Shown here piece after piece: positions 35,297 to 44,516 of a stretch of DNA of 64,000 bases. Source of the stretch: Allotamlana fucoidanivorans (GTDB lineage Bacteria > Bacteroidota > Bacteroidia > Flavobacteriales > Flavobacteriaceae). Each line of letters begins with the position of its first letter. Position 1 is the first letter of the stretch. The DNA lies in contig NZ_CP074074.1 of assembly GCF_045788535.1 (NCBI RefSeq), positions 2,356,001 to 2,420,000 of the forward strand. The letters run 5' to 3'. The notes under the pieces were generated by a model, which worked only from the letters and a program-made list of their open reading frames with translations, was not told where the DNA came from and made no database searches. The translations under genes were made by a program, and so were the position numbers.

Positions 35297-37564
35297 ATGG
35301 CATTTGACATTGATATGATAAAAGGTGTTTATACCAACATGGCAGCACGTGTTGATAAAGCCCGTGAGATTGTTGGGAAACCATTAACGCTATCTGAGAA
35401 AATTTTATATTCTCATTTATGGGATGGAACACCATCAAAAGCTTTTATAAGAGGAAAAGATTATGTAGACTTTGCGCCAGATAGAATAGCGTGTCAAGAT
35501 GCAACGGCTCAAATGGCTTTGTTACAGTTCATGCAGGCAGGTAAAGCTAAGGTAGCCGTGCCAACTACGGTACACTGTGATCATTTAATTCAAGCTAAAG
35601 AAGGCGCCGCTAAAGATTTAAAACATGCCAACAATGTAAGCAGTGAGGTTTTTAATTTCTTGGAATCGGTTTCTAATAAATACGGAATCGGTTTCTGGAA
35701 ACCAGGAGCAGGTATTATTCATCAGGTTGTTCTTGAAAATTATGCATTTCCAGGAGGTATGATGATTGGTACGGATTCGCATACGGTAAATGCAGGAGGA
35801 TTAGGGATGCTAGCTATTGGTGTTGGAGGTGCTGATGCGGTTGATGTCATGGCAGGCATGGCTTGGGAACTTAAGTTTCCTAAATTAATTGGTGTGAAGT
35901 TAACGGGTAAATTATCGGGTTGGACAGCACCTAAAGATGTTATTCTTAAAGTGGCTGAAATTCTTACGGTAAAAGGCGGGACAGGTGCTATTGTAGAATA
36001 TTTTGGTCCTGGAGCTACGTCCATGTCATGTACCGGAAAAGGAACAATATGTAATATGGGGGCAGAAATAGGAGCTACAACATCTACTTTTGGTTATGAT
36101 GATTCAATGGAACGTTATTTACGTTCAACAGATAGAGAAGATGTAGCGGATGCTGCTAATAAGATTAGAAAATATTTAACTGCTGATGACGAAGTTTATG
36201 TCAACCCTGAGGCATATTTTGATCAGGTCATTGAAATTAACTTATCAGAGTTAGGCCCTTTATTAAACGGACCATTTACACCAGATTTATCTACAGAAGT
36301 AGGTGAATCCATGACAAAAAAAGCCAAAGAAAATGATTGGCCTATAAAAGTAGAATGGGGGTTGATTGGCTCCTGTACCAACTCCTCTTATGAAGATTTA
36401 TCAAGAGCTTCTTCTATTGCACAACAGGCTTTAGATAAAAATTTAAAAACAAAAGCTGAATTTGGTATTAATCCTGGTTCCGAACAAGTGCGCTATACGG
36501 CTGAAAGAGATGGTATTTTAGAAGTTTTTGAAAAACTAGATGCAAAAATATTTACCAACGCTTGTGGCCCTTGTATTGGGCAATGGGCAAGATATAGTGA
36601 TCCTAAAAATGCCCCTAAAAATAGTATTGTGCACTCTTTTAATAGGAACTTTGCTAAACGTGCTGATGGTAATCCAAATACGCATGCCTTTGTAGCTTCT
36701 CCTGAATTAACAGCAGCTATTGCCATTGCTGGGCGTTTAGATTTTAATCCGTTAAAAGATAAACTGATTAATGAAAATGGTGAAGAGGTCATGTTAGATG
36801 AACCAACAGGATGGGAACTACCTCCAAAAGGTTTTGAAGTTAAAGATAATGGGTATTTGGAGCCTGAAGCAGATGGAAGTCATGTTCAGGTTGAAGTAAA
36901 AGAAGATTCAGAACGGTTACAGCTATTAACTCCCTTTGAACCTATTGGAGACTCTATTACAGGAGCTAAGTTATTAATAAAAGCCTTTGGTAAATGTACC
37001 ACAGACCATATTTCTATGGCAGGACCATGGTTACGTTATAGAGGTCATTTAGATAATATTTCAAATAACACCCTAATAGGTGCTGTTAATGCTTTTAATC
37101 AAAAAACAAACTTTGTTAAAAACCAATTAACGGGAGAGTACGGCGGTGTGCCAGATGTACAACGTGCCTATAAAAAAGCGGGTATTAAAACAGTAGTAGT
37201 GGGCGATCATAATTATGGAGAAGGATCGTCTCGTGAGCATGCAGCCATGCAGCCTAGACATTTAGGGGTGGCGGCAGTTATTGTGAAGTCGTTTGCACGT
37301 ATCCACGAAACTAACCTGAAAAAGCAAGGGATGTTAGGGTTGACATTTGACAATGAATCTGACTATGATTTAATTCTAGAAGATGATACCTTTAATTTCT
37401 TAGATTTAAATGAATTTGCACCTAATAAGCCATTAACCCTAGAAGTGGTGCATGCTGATGGTTCAAAGGATGTGATTACCTTAAATCATACCTACAATGA
37501 GGCTCAAATAGCATGGTATAAAGAAGGTTCTGCTTTAAATTTGATTAAGAAGCAAAATGCTTAA
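35297..37564 (+). CDS. acn: Aconitate hydratase, mitochondrial type
   Basis: 755 residues, the length of mitochondrial aconitases rather than bacterial AcnA (about 890). Catalysis as for AcnB in the TCA cycle. Cluster ligands appear in GLIGSCTNSSYEDL and TNACGPCIGQW; the swivel domain motif GDHNYGEGSSREHAAMQPRHLG carries the substrate-binding Arg. Start at 35297 is fixed by the upstream -7 box. It has its own promoter and terminator, so acnB and acn are separately transcribed. Confidence 0.95.
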   Translation: MAFDIDMIKGVYTNMAARVDKAREIVGKPLTLSEKILYSHLWDGTPSKAFIRGKDYVDFAPDRIACQDATAQMALLQFMQAGKAKVAVPTTVHCDHLIQAKEGAAKDLKHANNVSSEVFNFLESVSNKYGIGFWKPGAGIIHQVVLENYAFPGGMMIGTDSHTVNAGGLGMLAIGVGGADAVDVMAGMAWELKFPKLIGVKLTGKLSGWTAPKDVILKVAEILTVKGGTGAIVEYFGPGATSMSCTGKGTICNMGAEIGATTSTFGYDDSMERYLRSTDREDVADAANKIRKYLTADDEVYVNPEAYFDQVIEINLSELGPLLNGPFTPDLSTEVGESMTKKAKENDWPIKVEWGLIGSCTNSSYEDLSRASSIAQQALDKNLKTKAEFGINPGSEQVRYTAERDGILEVFEKLDAKIFTNACGPCIGQWARYSDPKNAPKNSIVHSFNRNFAKRADGNPNTHAFVASPELTAAIAIAGRLDFNPLKDKLINENGEEVMLDEPTGWELPPKGFEVKDNGYLEPEADGSHVQVEVKEDSERLQLLTPFEPIGDSITGAKLLIKAFGKCTTDHISMAGPWLRYRGHLDNISNNTLIGAVNAFNQKTNFVKNQLTGEYGGVPDVQRAYKKAGIKTVVVGDHNYGEGSSREHAAMQPRHLGVAAVIVKSFARIHETNLKKQGMLGLTFDNESDYDLILEDDTFNFLDLNEFAPNKPLTLEVVHADGSKDVITLNHTYNEAQIAWYKEGSALNLIKKQNA

Positions 37565-37588
37565 GTGTTTGTAAAGATAATGGAACAA

Positions 37589-37615
37589 GAATCCAGCTCT
37601 AGAGCTGGATTTTTT
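37589..37615 (+). terminator. Terminator of the second aconitase
   Basis: A perfect 20-bp palindrome (ATCCAGCTCT/AGAGCTGGAT) followed by five T. Confidence 0.85.
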
Positions 37616-37705
37616 ATGTAAATTAAAATGCTTTTGAACTTTATTAAAACAACTAATATTTACCAGAGCTAAGCAAAATTGTATTTTAGCCAAAATTTAG
37701 AAGCA

Positions 37706-38479
37706 ATGAATAATAGAGAAGATCAACTTCGAGCCTTTGATAGACTATTAACCATTATGGATGAACTAAGAGCACAATGTCCATGGGATAAAAAACAAAC
37801 CATGGAAACATTACGGCATTTAACCATTGAAGAAACCTATGAGTTGGGCGATGCTATTTTAGATCATGATTTAGAAGAGGTTAAAAAAGAGTTAGGTGAT
37901 GTGCTATTGCACATTGTATTCTATGCCAAAATAGGTAGTGAAACTAATGACTTTGATATTGCTGATGTTTGTAATGAAATCTGCGAAAAGCTTATTTCAA
38001 GACACCCGCATATTTATGGTGATGTTGAAGTGGCTAATGAAGAGGATGTTAAGCGCAATTGGGAAAGTTTAAAATTGAAAGAAGGTAAAAAAAGTGTTTT
38101 AGAAGGTGTGCCGAATAGCTTACCAGCTTTAGTGAAGGCTAATCGCATTCAAGAGAAAGTGGCGGGTGTGGGCTTTGATTGGGAAGCACCTGAACAGGTT
38201 TTTGAAAAAGTAGAAGAAGAACTAAAAGAGTTGCAAACGGAGGTAGCATTGAGCAATCAAGACCGAATGGAAAGCGAGTTTGGAGACGTATTATTTTCTA
38301 TGGTAAATTATGCCCGCTTTTTAAATATAAATCCAGAAAACGCCTTAGAACGTACTAATAAAAAATTCTCTAAACGCTTTCAATATCTTGAAGAAAAAGC
38401 TCAGGCGTTAAATAAACCTCTAAAAGATATGACACTTGCCGAAATGGATGTGTTTTGGGAAGAAGCTAAAAAACTTTAA
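37706..38479 (+). CDS. mazG: Nucleoside triphosphate pyrophosphohydrolase MazG
   Basis: 257 residues, two tandem MazG all-alpha domains. It hydrolyses (d)NTPs to monophosphates and is a housekeeping enzyme. The first domain shows CPWDKKQTMETL and EETYELGDAILDHDLEEVKKELGDVLLH with the metal-binding EExxE and ExxD residues; the second has VEEELKELQTEVAL and ESEFGDVLFSMVNYAR. ATG at 37706 is chosen over a codon nine residues upstream because MNNREDQLRAFDRL is the family start. Confidence 0.95.
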   Translation: MNNREDQLRAFDRLLTIMDELRAQCPWDKKQTMETLRHLTIEETYELGDAILDHDLEEVKKELGDVLLHIVFYAKIGSETNDFDIADVCNEICEKLISRHPHIYGDVEVANEEDVKRNWESLKLKEGKKSVLEGVPNSLPALVKANRIQEKVAGVGFDWEAPEQVFEKVEEELKELQTEVALSNQDRMESEFGDVLFSMVNYARFLNINPENALERTNKKFSKRFQYLEEKAQALNKPLKDMTLAEMDVFWEEAKKL

Positions 38480-38556
38480 GTTGGTTTAACTGCTAATTTT
38501 AAAAAAAGGAGACTACTAGTTGAGTCTACTAAAAAAGTCACGAACAGAAATAAAAG

Positions 38557-38587
38557 CGGTAAGTATTTTAGATACTTGCCGTTTTTT
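38557..38587 (+). terminator. Terminator downstream of mazG
   Basis: CGGTAAGTAT and ATACTTGCCG pair (one G-U) with six T after. It lies 77 bp past the mazG stop and 14 bp before the transposase remnant, so it could instead belong to the insertion element. Confidence 0.7.
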
Positions 38588-38600
38588 GTATTTTGTATTG

Positions 38601-39488
38601 ATGATAGTTCAACAGGAATCATTTCGATTAAGCGAGTAGAGTTCTTTATATAATTTAATAGTTCCTAACACTAATTTGTTAAGGCGTACAAATGATTTAA
38701 TAGGTTTTAGTTTCATCTATGAAGAACTTCAATCAAAATATTCTTAAACCCAAGACAGAAAATCAGAAAGTCTCATAAGACTATTCAAATATCTTCCTCT
38801 AAACGTAATTTATACCATTTCAGATGTAGATGTAGTGGAGGGTTCACGCTATGACATGTCTTTCAAATATTTTTTAGATATGTTGCCAGAAGAATATGTT
38901 ATTGACTGAAGTACTTTAACCAAGTTTCGTAGGCAACGTTTAAAGGATACCAATTTACTGGATATGCTTATCAATAATAACGTTAGCATTGCTGTTGAAG
39001 AAGGCATCATAAAATCCAAATCAATTATTTTAGATGCTACTCATAGTTTATAAAAATCGAACCCCATCTCAACTATAAATGTTTTATGGGAGCGTTCAAA
39101 ACAACTTCGCAAATCAGTTTATACTTACCAAGAAGATTGGACTGGTAAGATGCCAGTCAAGAATCAGGGCAATGATTTAGAAAAGGAACTAGCTTACTGC
39201 AAGGAATTAGGGATCTTATTAGATGGCACTCATACACTTAGCACAGTTCCAGCAAAAAAATAAAAACTGAACTTACTTAAAGAATCTGTTGATGATATTG
39301 AACACGTGGCTCAAAATGGAGAGTTAAAAAATGTTCATGGTTATGGAAGAGCTATAGCTTATGGCATAGGAAATATGCAAATGCAAGGGGCATTGACAAA
39401 TTTTGTTAAAAATCTTAAACGAATCTTGAAATTAAGCAAGTCCAAATTGAGACAAAACAATACAATTTTGATTTACAAAGCTTATTAA
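38601..39488 (+). pseudogene. Degenerate IS1182-family transposase
   Basis: Translating one frame from ATG at 38601 to TAA at 39486 gives a recognisable IS1182 transposase: an N-terminal part with NLIVPNTNLLRRTNDLIGF, SDVDVVEGSRYDMSFKYFLD, STLTKFRRQRLKDTNLLD, SKSIILDATHS, NDLEKELAYCKEL, KLNLLKESVDDIEH, and a C-terminal part AQNGELKNVHGYG through GALTNFVKNLKRIL. Five stops interrupt it, all in the same frame: 38637, 38745, 38907, 39051, 39261. There is no frameshift. The join at about 39300 lacks most of the catalytic core; about 185 residues are missing compared with intact members near 480. The deletion is a multiple of three. Dead element. Confidence 0.85.
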
Positions 39489-39545
39489 ACTAAAATAATC
39501 CATTTTAAAAGAGCAAAAACAACTTTAAAAATCAATAAACCAAAA

Positions 39546-39631
39546 GACACTATCCTGTAAAGTGTGTAAGTTATAAATCGAGGGTTGCAACCCTCGATAT
39601 TTAATCTTTACACAGTTTATGAGATACTGCC
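39546..39631. repeat. 86-bp MITE-like inverted-repeat element with IS256-type ends
   Basis: The first 24 bases and the reverse complement of the last 24 agree at 18 positions and share the core TAAANTGTGTAA, which resembles the terminal repeats of IS256-family elements. The centre (39577-39598) is a perfect 22-bp palindrome, ATCGAGGGTTG/CAACCCTCGAT. The whole unit could fold as one long hairpin. No transposase of that family is nearby. I could not find a target-site duplication of 8-9 bp at its edges. Confidence 0.65.
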
Positions 39632-39712
39632 TCGTGAAATCTCTTTTATGAAGCGCTCTTTTTGAAAAGAGACTAAATTTTTCAGTAGCCTCCAGATTAA
39701 CGGCCTCTTTTT

Positions 39713-41686
39713 TTAGTATAAATCTTTAATTTTTTGAAGTTTGGCTTTCCAGACTGCTAATTCTGATCGATGCTTTTTTATGTTGTTTTTTACATCTTTT
39801 ACTAGTGGATTATCATCATCTACATTGGTGAAAAACTGAAGGTTATTTTCTAATTGGTTAATTTGACCTTTTACTTCATCAATTTTTTTTCGAATAAACG
39901 TACGTTCATTATCTAGATTTCTACTGTCATCAGAGGCATTTAAAGCGTCTAGTTTATTTTCGTATTTAATGATTTCAGCTTCTGTTTTTTCAACCTTTAA
40001 ATTGTTTAAAAGACTATCAATAATCTTTTGAAATTTTCCATCAATATATCGCTTGTCATTAGGCACTCTACCTATTGTTTGCCATTCCTTTATTTTGTCT
40101 TTAATCAATGATACACCAACTTCTTTATCATCAGGCAAATCAAGTGTTTTCAATTCAGTTAGAAATTGGTTCTTTTTATTGTAAGCATCAAGTTGTTCTT
40201 GACTTGCCGCATTGCGCTTAGCATGAATGCGGTCAAAGTAGTAATTACAAGCCGTTTTAAATTGTTTCCATATTTTGTCACTGTCCTTTCTAGGTACATG
40301 ACCTATTTTTTTCCAGTCGCTTTGAATTTTCTTCATTAACGGTGTAACCGTTTCAAAATCTTCACTATCCTTATTGTCTTCGGCAATTTTTATAAGGTCT
40401 AATTTAAGTTGTAGATTTTTATATTGTTCTTTTTTTAAATCTTTGTAGAATGCATTTTTATTTCTATTGAATGTTCTTACAGATTCTTTAAATTTAGCCC
40501 AAGTTGCTTCATTCACTTTACTAGGAACTTTACCAGCATTAAAGAAGGCTTCACGAAGGGCTTCAATTTGCTTTATTTTCTTTTGCCAGGCACCATGTGT
40601 GTTTGTCTTCTGGGCTGAAATAGCTTCAATTTGGCTTATGATATCAAGCTTTTTTTCTAAGTTTTTCTCATAAACTTTATCAATTTCTTGGTAATAAAGG
40701 TGTCTTTTATCATTGATGATTTTAGTAGCCGCTTTAAACCTATCCCAAATTTCTTCACGGTGTTCTTTACCGACTGGTCCCAATTCTTCCTTCCACATTT
40801 TATGCAACTCTTGAAGTTCTCTGAAAGCATACATAACATTATCATCTTTGGTCAGCTCTTCGGCACGTTCAATAATGAGTAACTTTTTTTCTAGATTATG
40901 CTTAAAGTCTAAATCTCTTAAATCTCTATTTAAGTGTAAGAAATCATAAAAACGCTCTACATGATGGTGATAACTATTCCAGGCATTGTTGTATTTGTCT
41001 CTAGGAATAGGTCCCGTATTTCGCCAGCGTTCTTGTAATTCTTTAAAATGCTTATAAGTGGTGTTTATATTTTCTTCAAGGTTAATAAGACCTTTTAGTT
41101 CTTCAATAATAGCAAGCTTATCGGTTAAATTTTGCTTTAGGTTTTTCTCTAGGCTTTGATAATGTTCGTTTAATTTAGTACGGTAATCTTTATAAGCAGT
41201 TTTGTATCTTTTTTGAACGGGAGATGAATAATAGAAATCAATTTCATTACCACCATCGTTGATAAAATCTTCCTTCTTTTCGTCAATAAGAGCTTGGAAT
41301 TTTAATTTGAACTCATTATTAATGCTATGAACATGAGATCTTATAGCTTGAACTTTTTCTGTTTTTAAAAGACGTTCTAATTCTATAGCCAAGGCTTCAA
41401 GAGACATACTATCATAATCTTTAACCTCTATTTTATGGCGGTCTTTATTACCTTCATCTTCAGCATCTTCAGCATTTGATTCTTCAATTTCATTTAAAAC
41501 AGCATCATGTTCTTCTGTGGTACTTGAATGTTCAGCACTCTTTTCTGATGTGGTATAATCAGGTTTTTGGTTGGCTTCATTTTCAGCTGACGCAGGGTTT
41601 TCAATCTGTGAGTTTTCTTCAGAACTGTTTTGATTGTTAATGTTGTCAACTTTTTCTACTTCTTGTGCTTTGTTATTGTCAGACAT
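39713..41686 (-). CDS. DUF349-repeat protein
   Basis: 657 residues. An acidic, Asn/Glu-rich N-terminal region (about 1-100) leads into five or more DUF349 repeats (about 150-590), each a helical pair with W and K signatures such as ELQERWRNTGPIPRDKYN, HKMWKEELGPVGKEHREEIW and WKKIGHVPRKDSDKIWKQF. A C-terminal coiled coil follows. It is probably cytoplasmic since no signal peptide is present. Function unknown. It is separated from aroE by 105 bp. Confidence 0.88.
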   Translation of the reverse strand: MSDNNKAQEVEKVDNINNQNSSEENSQIENPASAENEANQKPDYTTSEKSAEHSSTTEEHDAVLNEIEESNAEDAEDEGNKDRHKIEVKDYDSMSLEALAIELERLLKTEKVQAIRSHVHSINNEFKLKFQALIDEKKEDFINDGGNEIDFYYSSPVQKRYKTAYKDYRTKLNEHYQSLEKNLKQNLTDKLAIIEELKGLINLEENINTTYKHFKELQERWRNTGPIPRDKYNNAWNSYHHHVERFYDFLHLNRDLRDLDFKHNLEKKLLIIERAEELTKDDNVMYAFRELQELHKMWKEELGPVGKEHREEIWDRFKAATKIINDKRHLYYQEIDKVYEKNLEKKLDIISQIEAISAQKTNTHGAWQKKIKQIEALREAFFNAGKVPSKVNEATWAKFKESVRTFNRNKNAFYKDLKKEQYKNLQLKLDLIKIAEDNKDSEDFETVTPLMKKIQSDWKKIGHVPRKDSDKIWKQFKTACNYYFDRIHAKRNAASQEQLDAYNKKNQFLTELKTLDLPDDKEVGVSLIKDKIKEWQTIGRVPNDKRYIDGKFQKIIDSLLNNLKVEKTEAEIIKYENKLDALNASDDSRNLDNERTFIRKKIDEVKGQINQLENNLQFFTNVDDDNPLVKDVKNNIKKHRSELAVWKAKLQKIKDLY

Positions 41687-41791
41687 TTTAAAAAATGTTA
41701 AGGTTCGTCAAATTACTTTTGACTTTAAAGATACTAACAAGTAAACTATAAACAAAGCCTTATGATGCTTTTACGCTATCTGGTTGTTATT

Positions 41792-42532
41792 TTACTTTAT
41801 GCTCCAAATAGACCAAGCTTTTTCTGCTTGTAACTTTAACATATTTAAGCCGTTAATTATGGTGGCTCCATTTTGTTTGCCTCGCTTTAAAAATTTGGTT
41901 TCTTCAGGATTATAAATCAGGTCAAACAGAATATGTGATTTAGTAAAGGCCTGATATGGGATTTCAGGACAAACCTCTATATTAGGAAAGGTTCCTAAAG
42001 GGGTGCAATTAATAATAATGTGATGGTTTTCAATATCGGATTGTGTTAGTGTATCATATGAAAATGTTACACCTCCTTTTATAGTTCTAGATACAAAAGC
42101 ATATGAGATGCCTAGTTCTTTAAGTGCATAGGCCACCGCTTTACTGGCACCACCTGTTCCTAAAATTAAGGCGCGGGTATGGTTTGGTTTTAAAAAAGGT
42201 TCAAGCGATTTTTTAAAGCCATAACAATCGGTGTTGTAACCAATGAGTTTGCCTTTTTTTGTGATTTTTATAGTGTTCACGGCTCCAATAGCTTTAGCTT
42301 CTTTATCGATTTCATCAAGAAAAGGCATCACGTCTTCTTTATAGGGTATAGTAACATTCATGCCTTTTAATCCTTTTGTGTTTTTAATTATGGAAGGAAA
42401 TAAGTTAATGTTTTCAATATCAAAATTTTCGTATGATGTATCTTTTATCTGCTCTTTTTTAAATTTTTCTTTGAAATAAGCTCTTGAAAAGGAGTAAGAT
42501 ATATTTCTACCCAGTAAACCTAGTTTGTTCAT
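41792..42532 (-). CDS. aroE: Shikimate dehydrogenase
   Basis: 246 residues. NADPH-dependent reduction of 3-dehydroshikimate in aromatic amino acid synthesis. Catalytic K65 (NVTIPYKEDV) and D102 (GYNTDCYGF) are in place; the NADP-binding loop GTGGASK follows near 125-131. ATG at 42532 overlaps the upstream DUF368 stop as ATGA, so it is coupled to that gene; the frame extends ten codons upstream, but the family starts at MNKLGLLGRNISYS. Confidence 0.95.
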   Translation of the reverse strand: MNKLGLLGRNISYSFSRAYFKEKFKKEQIKDTSYENFDIENINLFPSIIKNTKGLKGMNVTIPYKEDVMPFLDEIDKEAKAIGAVNTIKITKKGKLIGYNTDCYGFKKSLEPFLKPNHTRALILGTGGASKAVAYALKELGISYAFVSRTIKGGVTFSYDTLTQSDIENHHIIINCTPLGTFPNIEVCPEIPYQAFTKSHILFDLIYNPEETKFLKRGKQNGATIINGLNMLKLQAEKAWSIWSIK

Positions 42533-43545
42533 TTTAATTTTCGTGTTTTTTGTCCGTACCATTCCAAAGCCAAAACAATAAGAATTCCTAAGACAACAAA
42601 AGCAATGGCATAGTAGGTTTCTTTATTTAAATGGGGAATATAGCGTTGATAATTTTCAATGATTTTTTCACCTCGGGAATCTAATAAAAACTCGCCATTA
42701 GGGTTCATTTTAAAGATTGTTTTTTTCCAAGGCCAAACCACACCTAAAGAACCAATAATGAAACCAATAATGGAAGAAATGGTAATACTTTTATAATGCT
42801 TTAAAATGTAACTAAGCACATGAGAAAAGGTTACTAACCCAGTAACAGAACCTAATGTGAAAACGGTCAAAACTTTAATCATTCTAATACGTTCTGGGTT
42901 GTTGATGAATGAAAAATTACCAGTTAAAATTTCTAATCCCGTATCATAAAGGGCATTGACCGAGTCTACTAATAGCAGCACATAATTTCCTAGTAAGATT
43001 AAAATGAAGGAGCCAGAGAACCCTGGTAGTGTCATCCCAGAAACACTTATGATGCCACAGAAAAAAACAAACCATAAGTTGTCATTTTCTTTAGCAGGAT
43101 TTAAAAAGCTGATACTTACACCCAGTAGAATTCCAATTAAAAGAGCAGTATAGGTTTTATAATTCCAGTCGTTAAAATCTTTGTAGATATAGTAAATAGA
43201 ACCTATAATCATACCAAAAAACACGCTCCAAACATAGAGTTCATAGTATTTTATCAGGTAGTCTAATACTTTTGAGACACTAAAATAGCTCACAATCATT
43301 CCGAAGAATAGTAAGCCTAAAAACCGACCATTAACATATTGATAAAAGCTTTTAAATCTGCCATTAAAAAGAAGAGCGAAAGCTTTTTTGTTTACTTTTT
43401 TTAGAGAGTAAATAAATTCTTCATAAAATCCAGCAACAAAAGCCACCACACCACCAGAAACTCCAGGTACTTTGTTGGCGGCACCCATGCCTAATCCTTT
43501 TAGAATTAAGAAAAGTTTGTCTCTGAACGTTCTGGTGCTTTGCAT
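42529..43545 (-). CDS. DUF368 membrane protein (polyprenyl-phosphate translocase family), copy 2
   Basis: 338 residues with about eight to ten hydrophobic helices. Family marks occur twice, reflecting an internal repeat: GLGMGAANKVPGVSGGVVAF near the start and SGMTLPGFSGSFILILLGNY in the middle. DUF368 proteins have been shown to recycle undecaprenyl phosphate across the membrane in other bacteria, supporting wall and surface polymer synthesis; assignment here is by family. The gene is 2 bp after its paralog and overlaps aroE by 4 bp. The N-terminal motif has AAN in place of the AAD of copy 1. Confidence 0.88.
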   Translation of the reverse strand: MQSTRTFRDKLFLILKGLGMGAANKVPGVSGGVVAFVAGFYEEFIYSLKKVNKKAFALLFNGRFKSFYQYVNGRFLGLLFFGMIVSYFSVSKVLDYLIKYYELYVWSVFFGMIIGSIYYIYKDFNDWNYKTYTALLIGILLGVSISFLNPAKENDNLWFVFFCGIISVSGMTLPGFSGSFILILLGNYVLLLVDSVNALYDTGLEILTGNFSFINNPERIRMIKVLTVFTLGSVTGLVTFSHVLSYILKHYKSITISSIIGFIIGSLGVVWPWKKTIFKMNPNGEFLLDSRGEKIIENYQRYIPHLNKETYYAIAFVVLGILIVLALEWYGQKTRKLK

Positions 43546-43547
43546 GT

Positions 43548-44465
43548 TTATTTTTTAGATCCTAGTTTCTCAAGAATAAAAATAGTTAAAAATCCAAGTA
43601 TCATTAATATTACGGCAAAAAGAAGCTGGTGATCTCCTTCAAAGTTAAGAGGAGATACACTTTCTTGCAATAAAGGTGTTTCAATGCCTTTTGAGTTAGT
43701 GTGCCATGATAACGTTTTTTTCCATGGCCAAACTTTGTTGAGCGAGCCTAATATAAACCCAGTAAGTGCAGCAAGTGTTAAATTGTGATAATGTTTAAAC
43801 AGCCATTTTAATATATGGCTAAAACTGAGTAAACCAATAACGGCTCCTGAAGCAAAAACGACTATTTTTTTTAAATCAAAATCATGAATGGCATCACTAA
43901 GTGTCTTATAAGTCCCAAGAATGATAAGAATGAAAGAACCTGAAATGCCTGGTAAAATCATAGCGCATATGGCTACGGCTCCAGAAAAAAACAGAAACCA
44001 AGTATCATTATTAGTACTTAATGGAGGCAGTTTACTAATATAAAATGCTATTGCAGTACCAAAACAAAAGGTTAGCAAAGTTCCTAAATTCCATTTTGTA
44101 ATTTGTTTACCAACAAAGTAAATGCTCGCTAAAATAAGACCAAAAAAGAAGGACCAAATTAAAACAGGATGATGCTCTAAAAGGTGTTTGGCGAGTTTCA
44201 TGAATGAAACAAAACTAATAATAATACCCGTTAATAGGGCCAATATAAAATTTCCGTTTAGTTGTTTCCAAAAGGGTTTAATCCCTTCCTTGAATAAGAT
44301 TTTTAACAGATGTGTGTTAATATTACTAATTGTAGTAATAAGTTCTTCGTAAATTCCAGAAATAAAAGCAATTGTGCCGCCAGAAACCCCTGGAACAGCA
44401 TCGGCCGCTCCCATGGCTAGACCTTTAAAAGAAATGATTAAATAATCGTAAAAACGTCTTTGCAT
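43548..44465 (-). CDS. DUF368 membrane protein (polyprenyl-phosphate translocase family), copy 1
   Basis: 305 residues, paralog of the gene just downstream. It shows GLAMGAADAVPGVSGGTIAF at the N-terminus and CAMILPGISGSFILIILGTY in the middle, with the same order of helices. The role in returning undecaprenyl phosphate to the cytoplasmic side is known for the family. ATG at 44465 is chosen because MQRRFYDYLIISFKG begins the conserved part; the frame stays open eight codons upstream. Confidence 0.88.
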   Translation of the reverse strand: MQRRFYDYLIISFKGLAMGAADAVPGVSGGTIAFISGIYEELITTISNINTHLLKILFKEGIKPFWKQLNGNFILALLTGIIISFVSFMKLAKHLLEHHPVLIWSFFFGLILASIYFVGKQITKWNLGTLLTFCFGTAIAFYISKLPPLSTNNDTWFLFFSGAVAICAMILPGISGSFILIILGTYKTLSDAIHDFDLKKIVVFASGAVIGLLSFSHILKWLFKHYHNLTLAALTGFILGSLNKVWPWKKTLSWHTNSKGIETPLLQESVSPLNFEGDHQLLFAVILMILGFLTIFILEKLGSKK

Positions 44466-44516
44466 ACTTGATTTTTTAACGAAAATCAAAGGTATACAAA
44501 TTAATGAAAGGTTTGA

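Noticed and set aside
39306..39488. 60-codon frame starting AQNGELKNVHGYG as a separate gene
   Set aside because: It is the C-terminal piece of the IS1182 transposase remnant, in the same frame as the rest.
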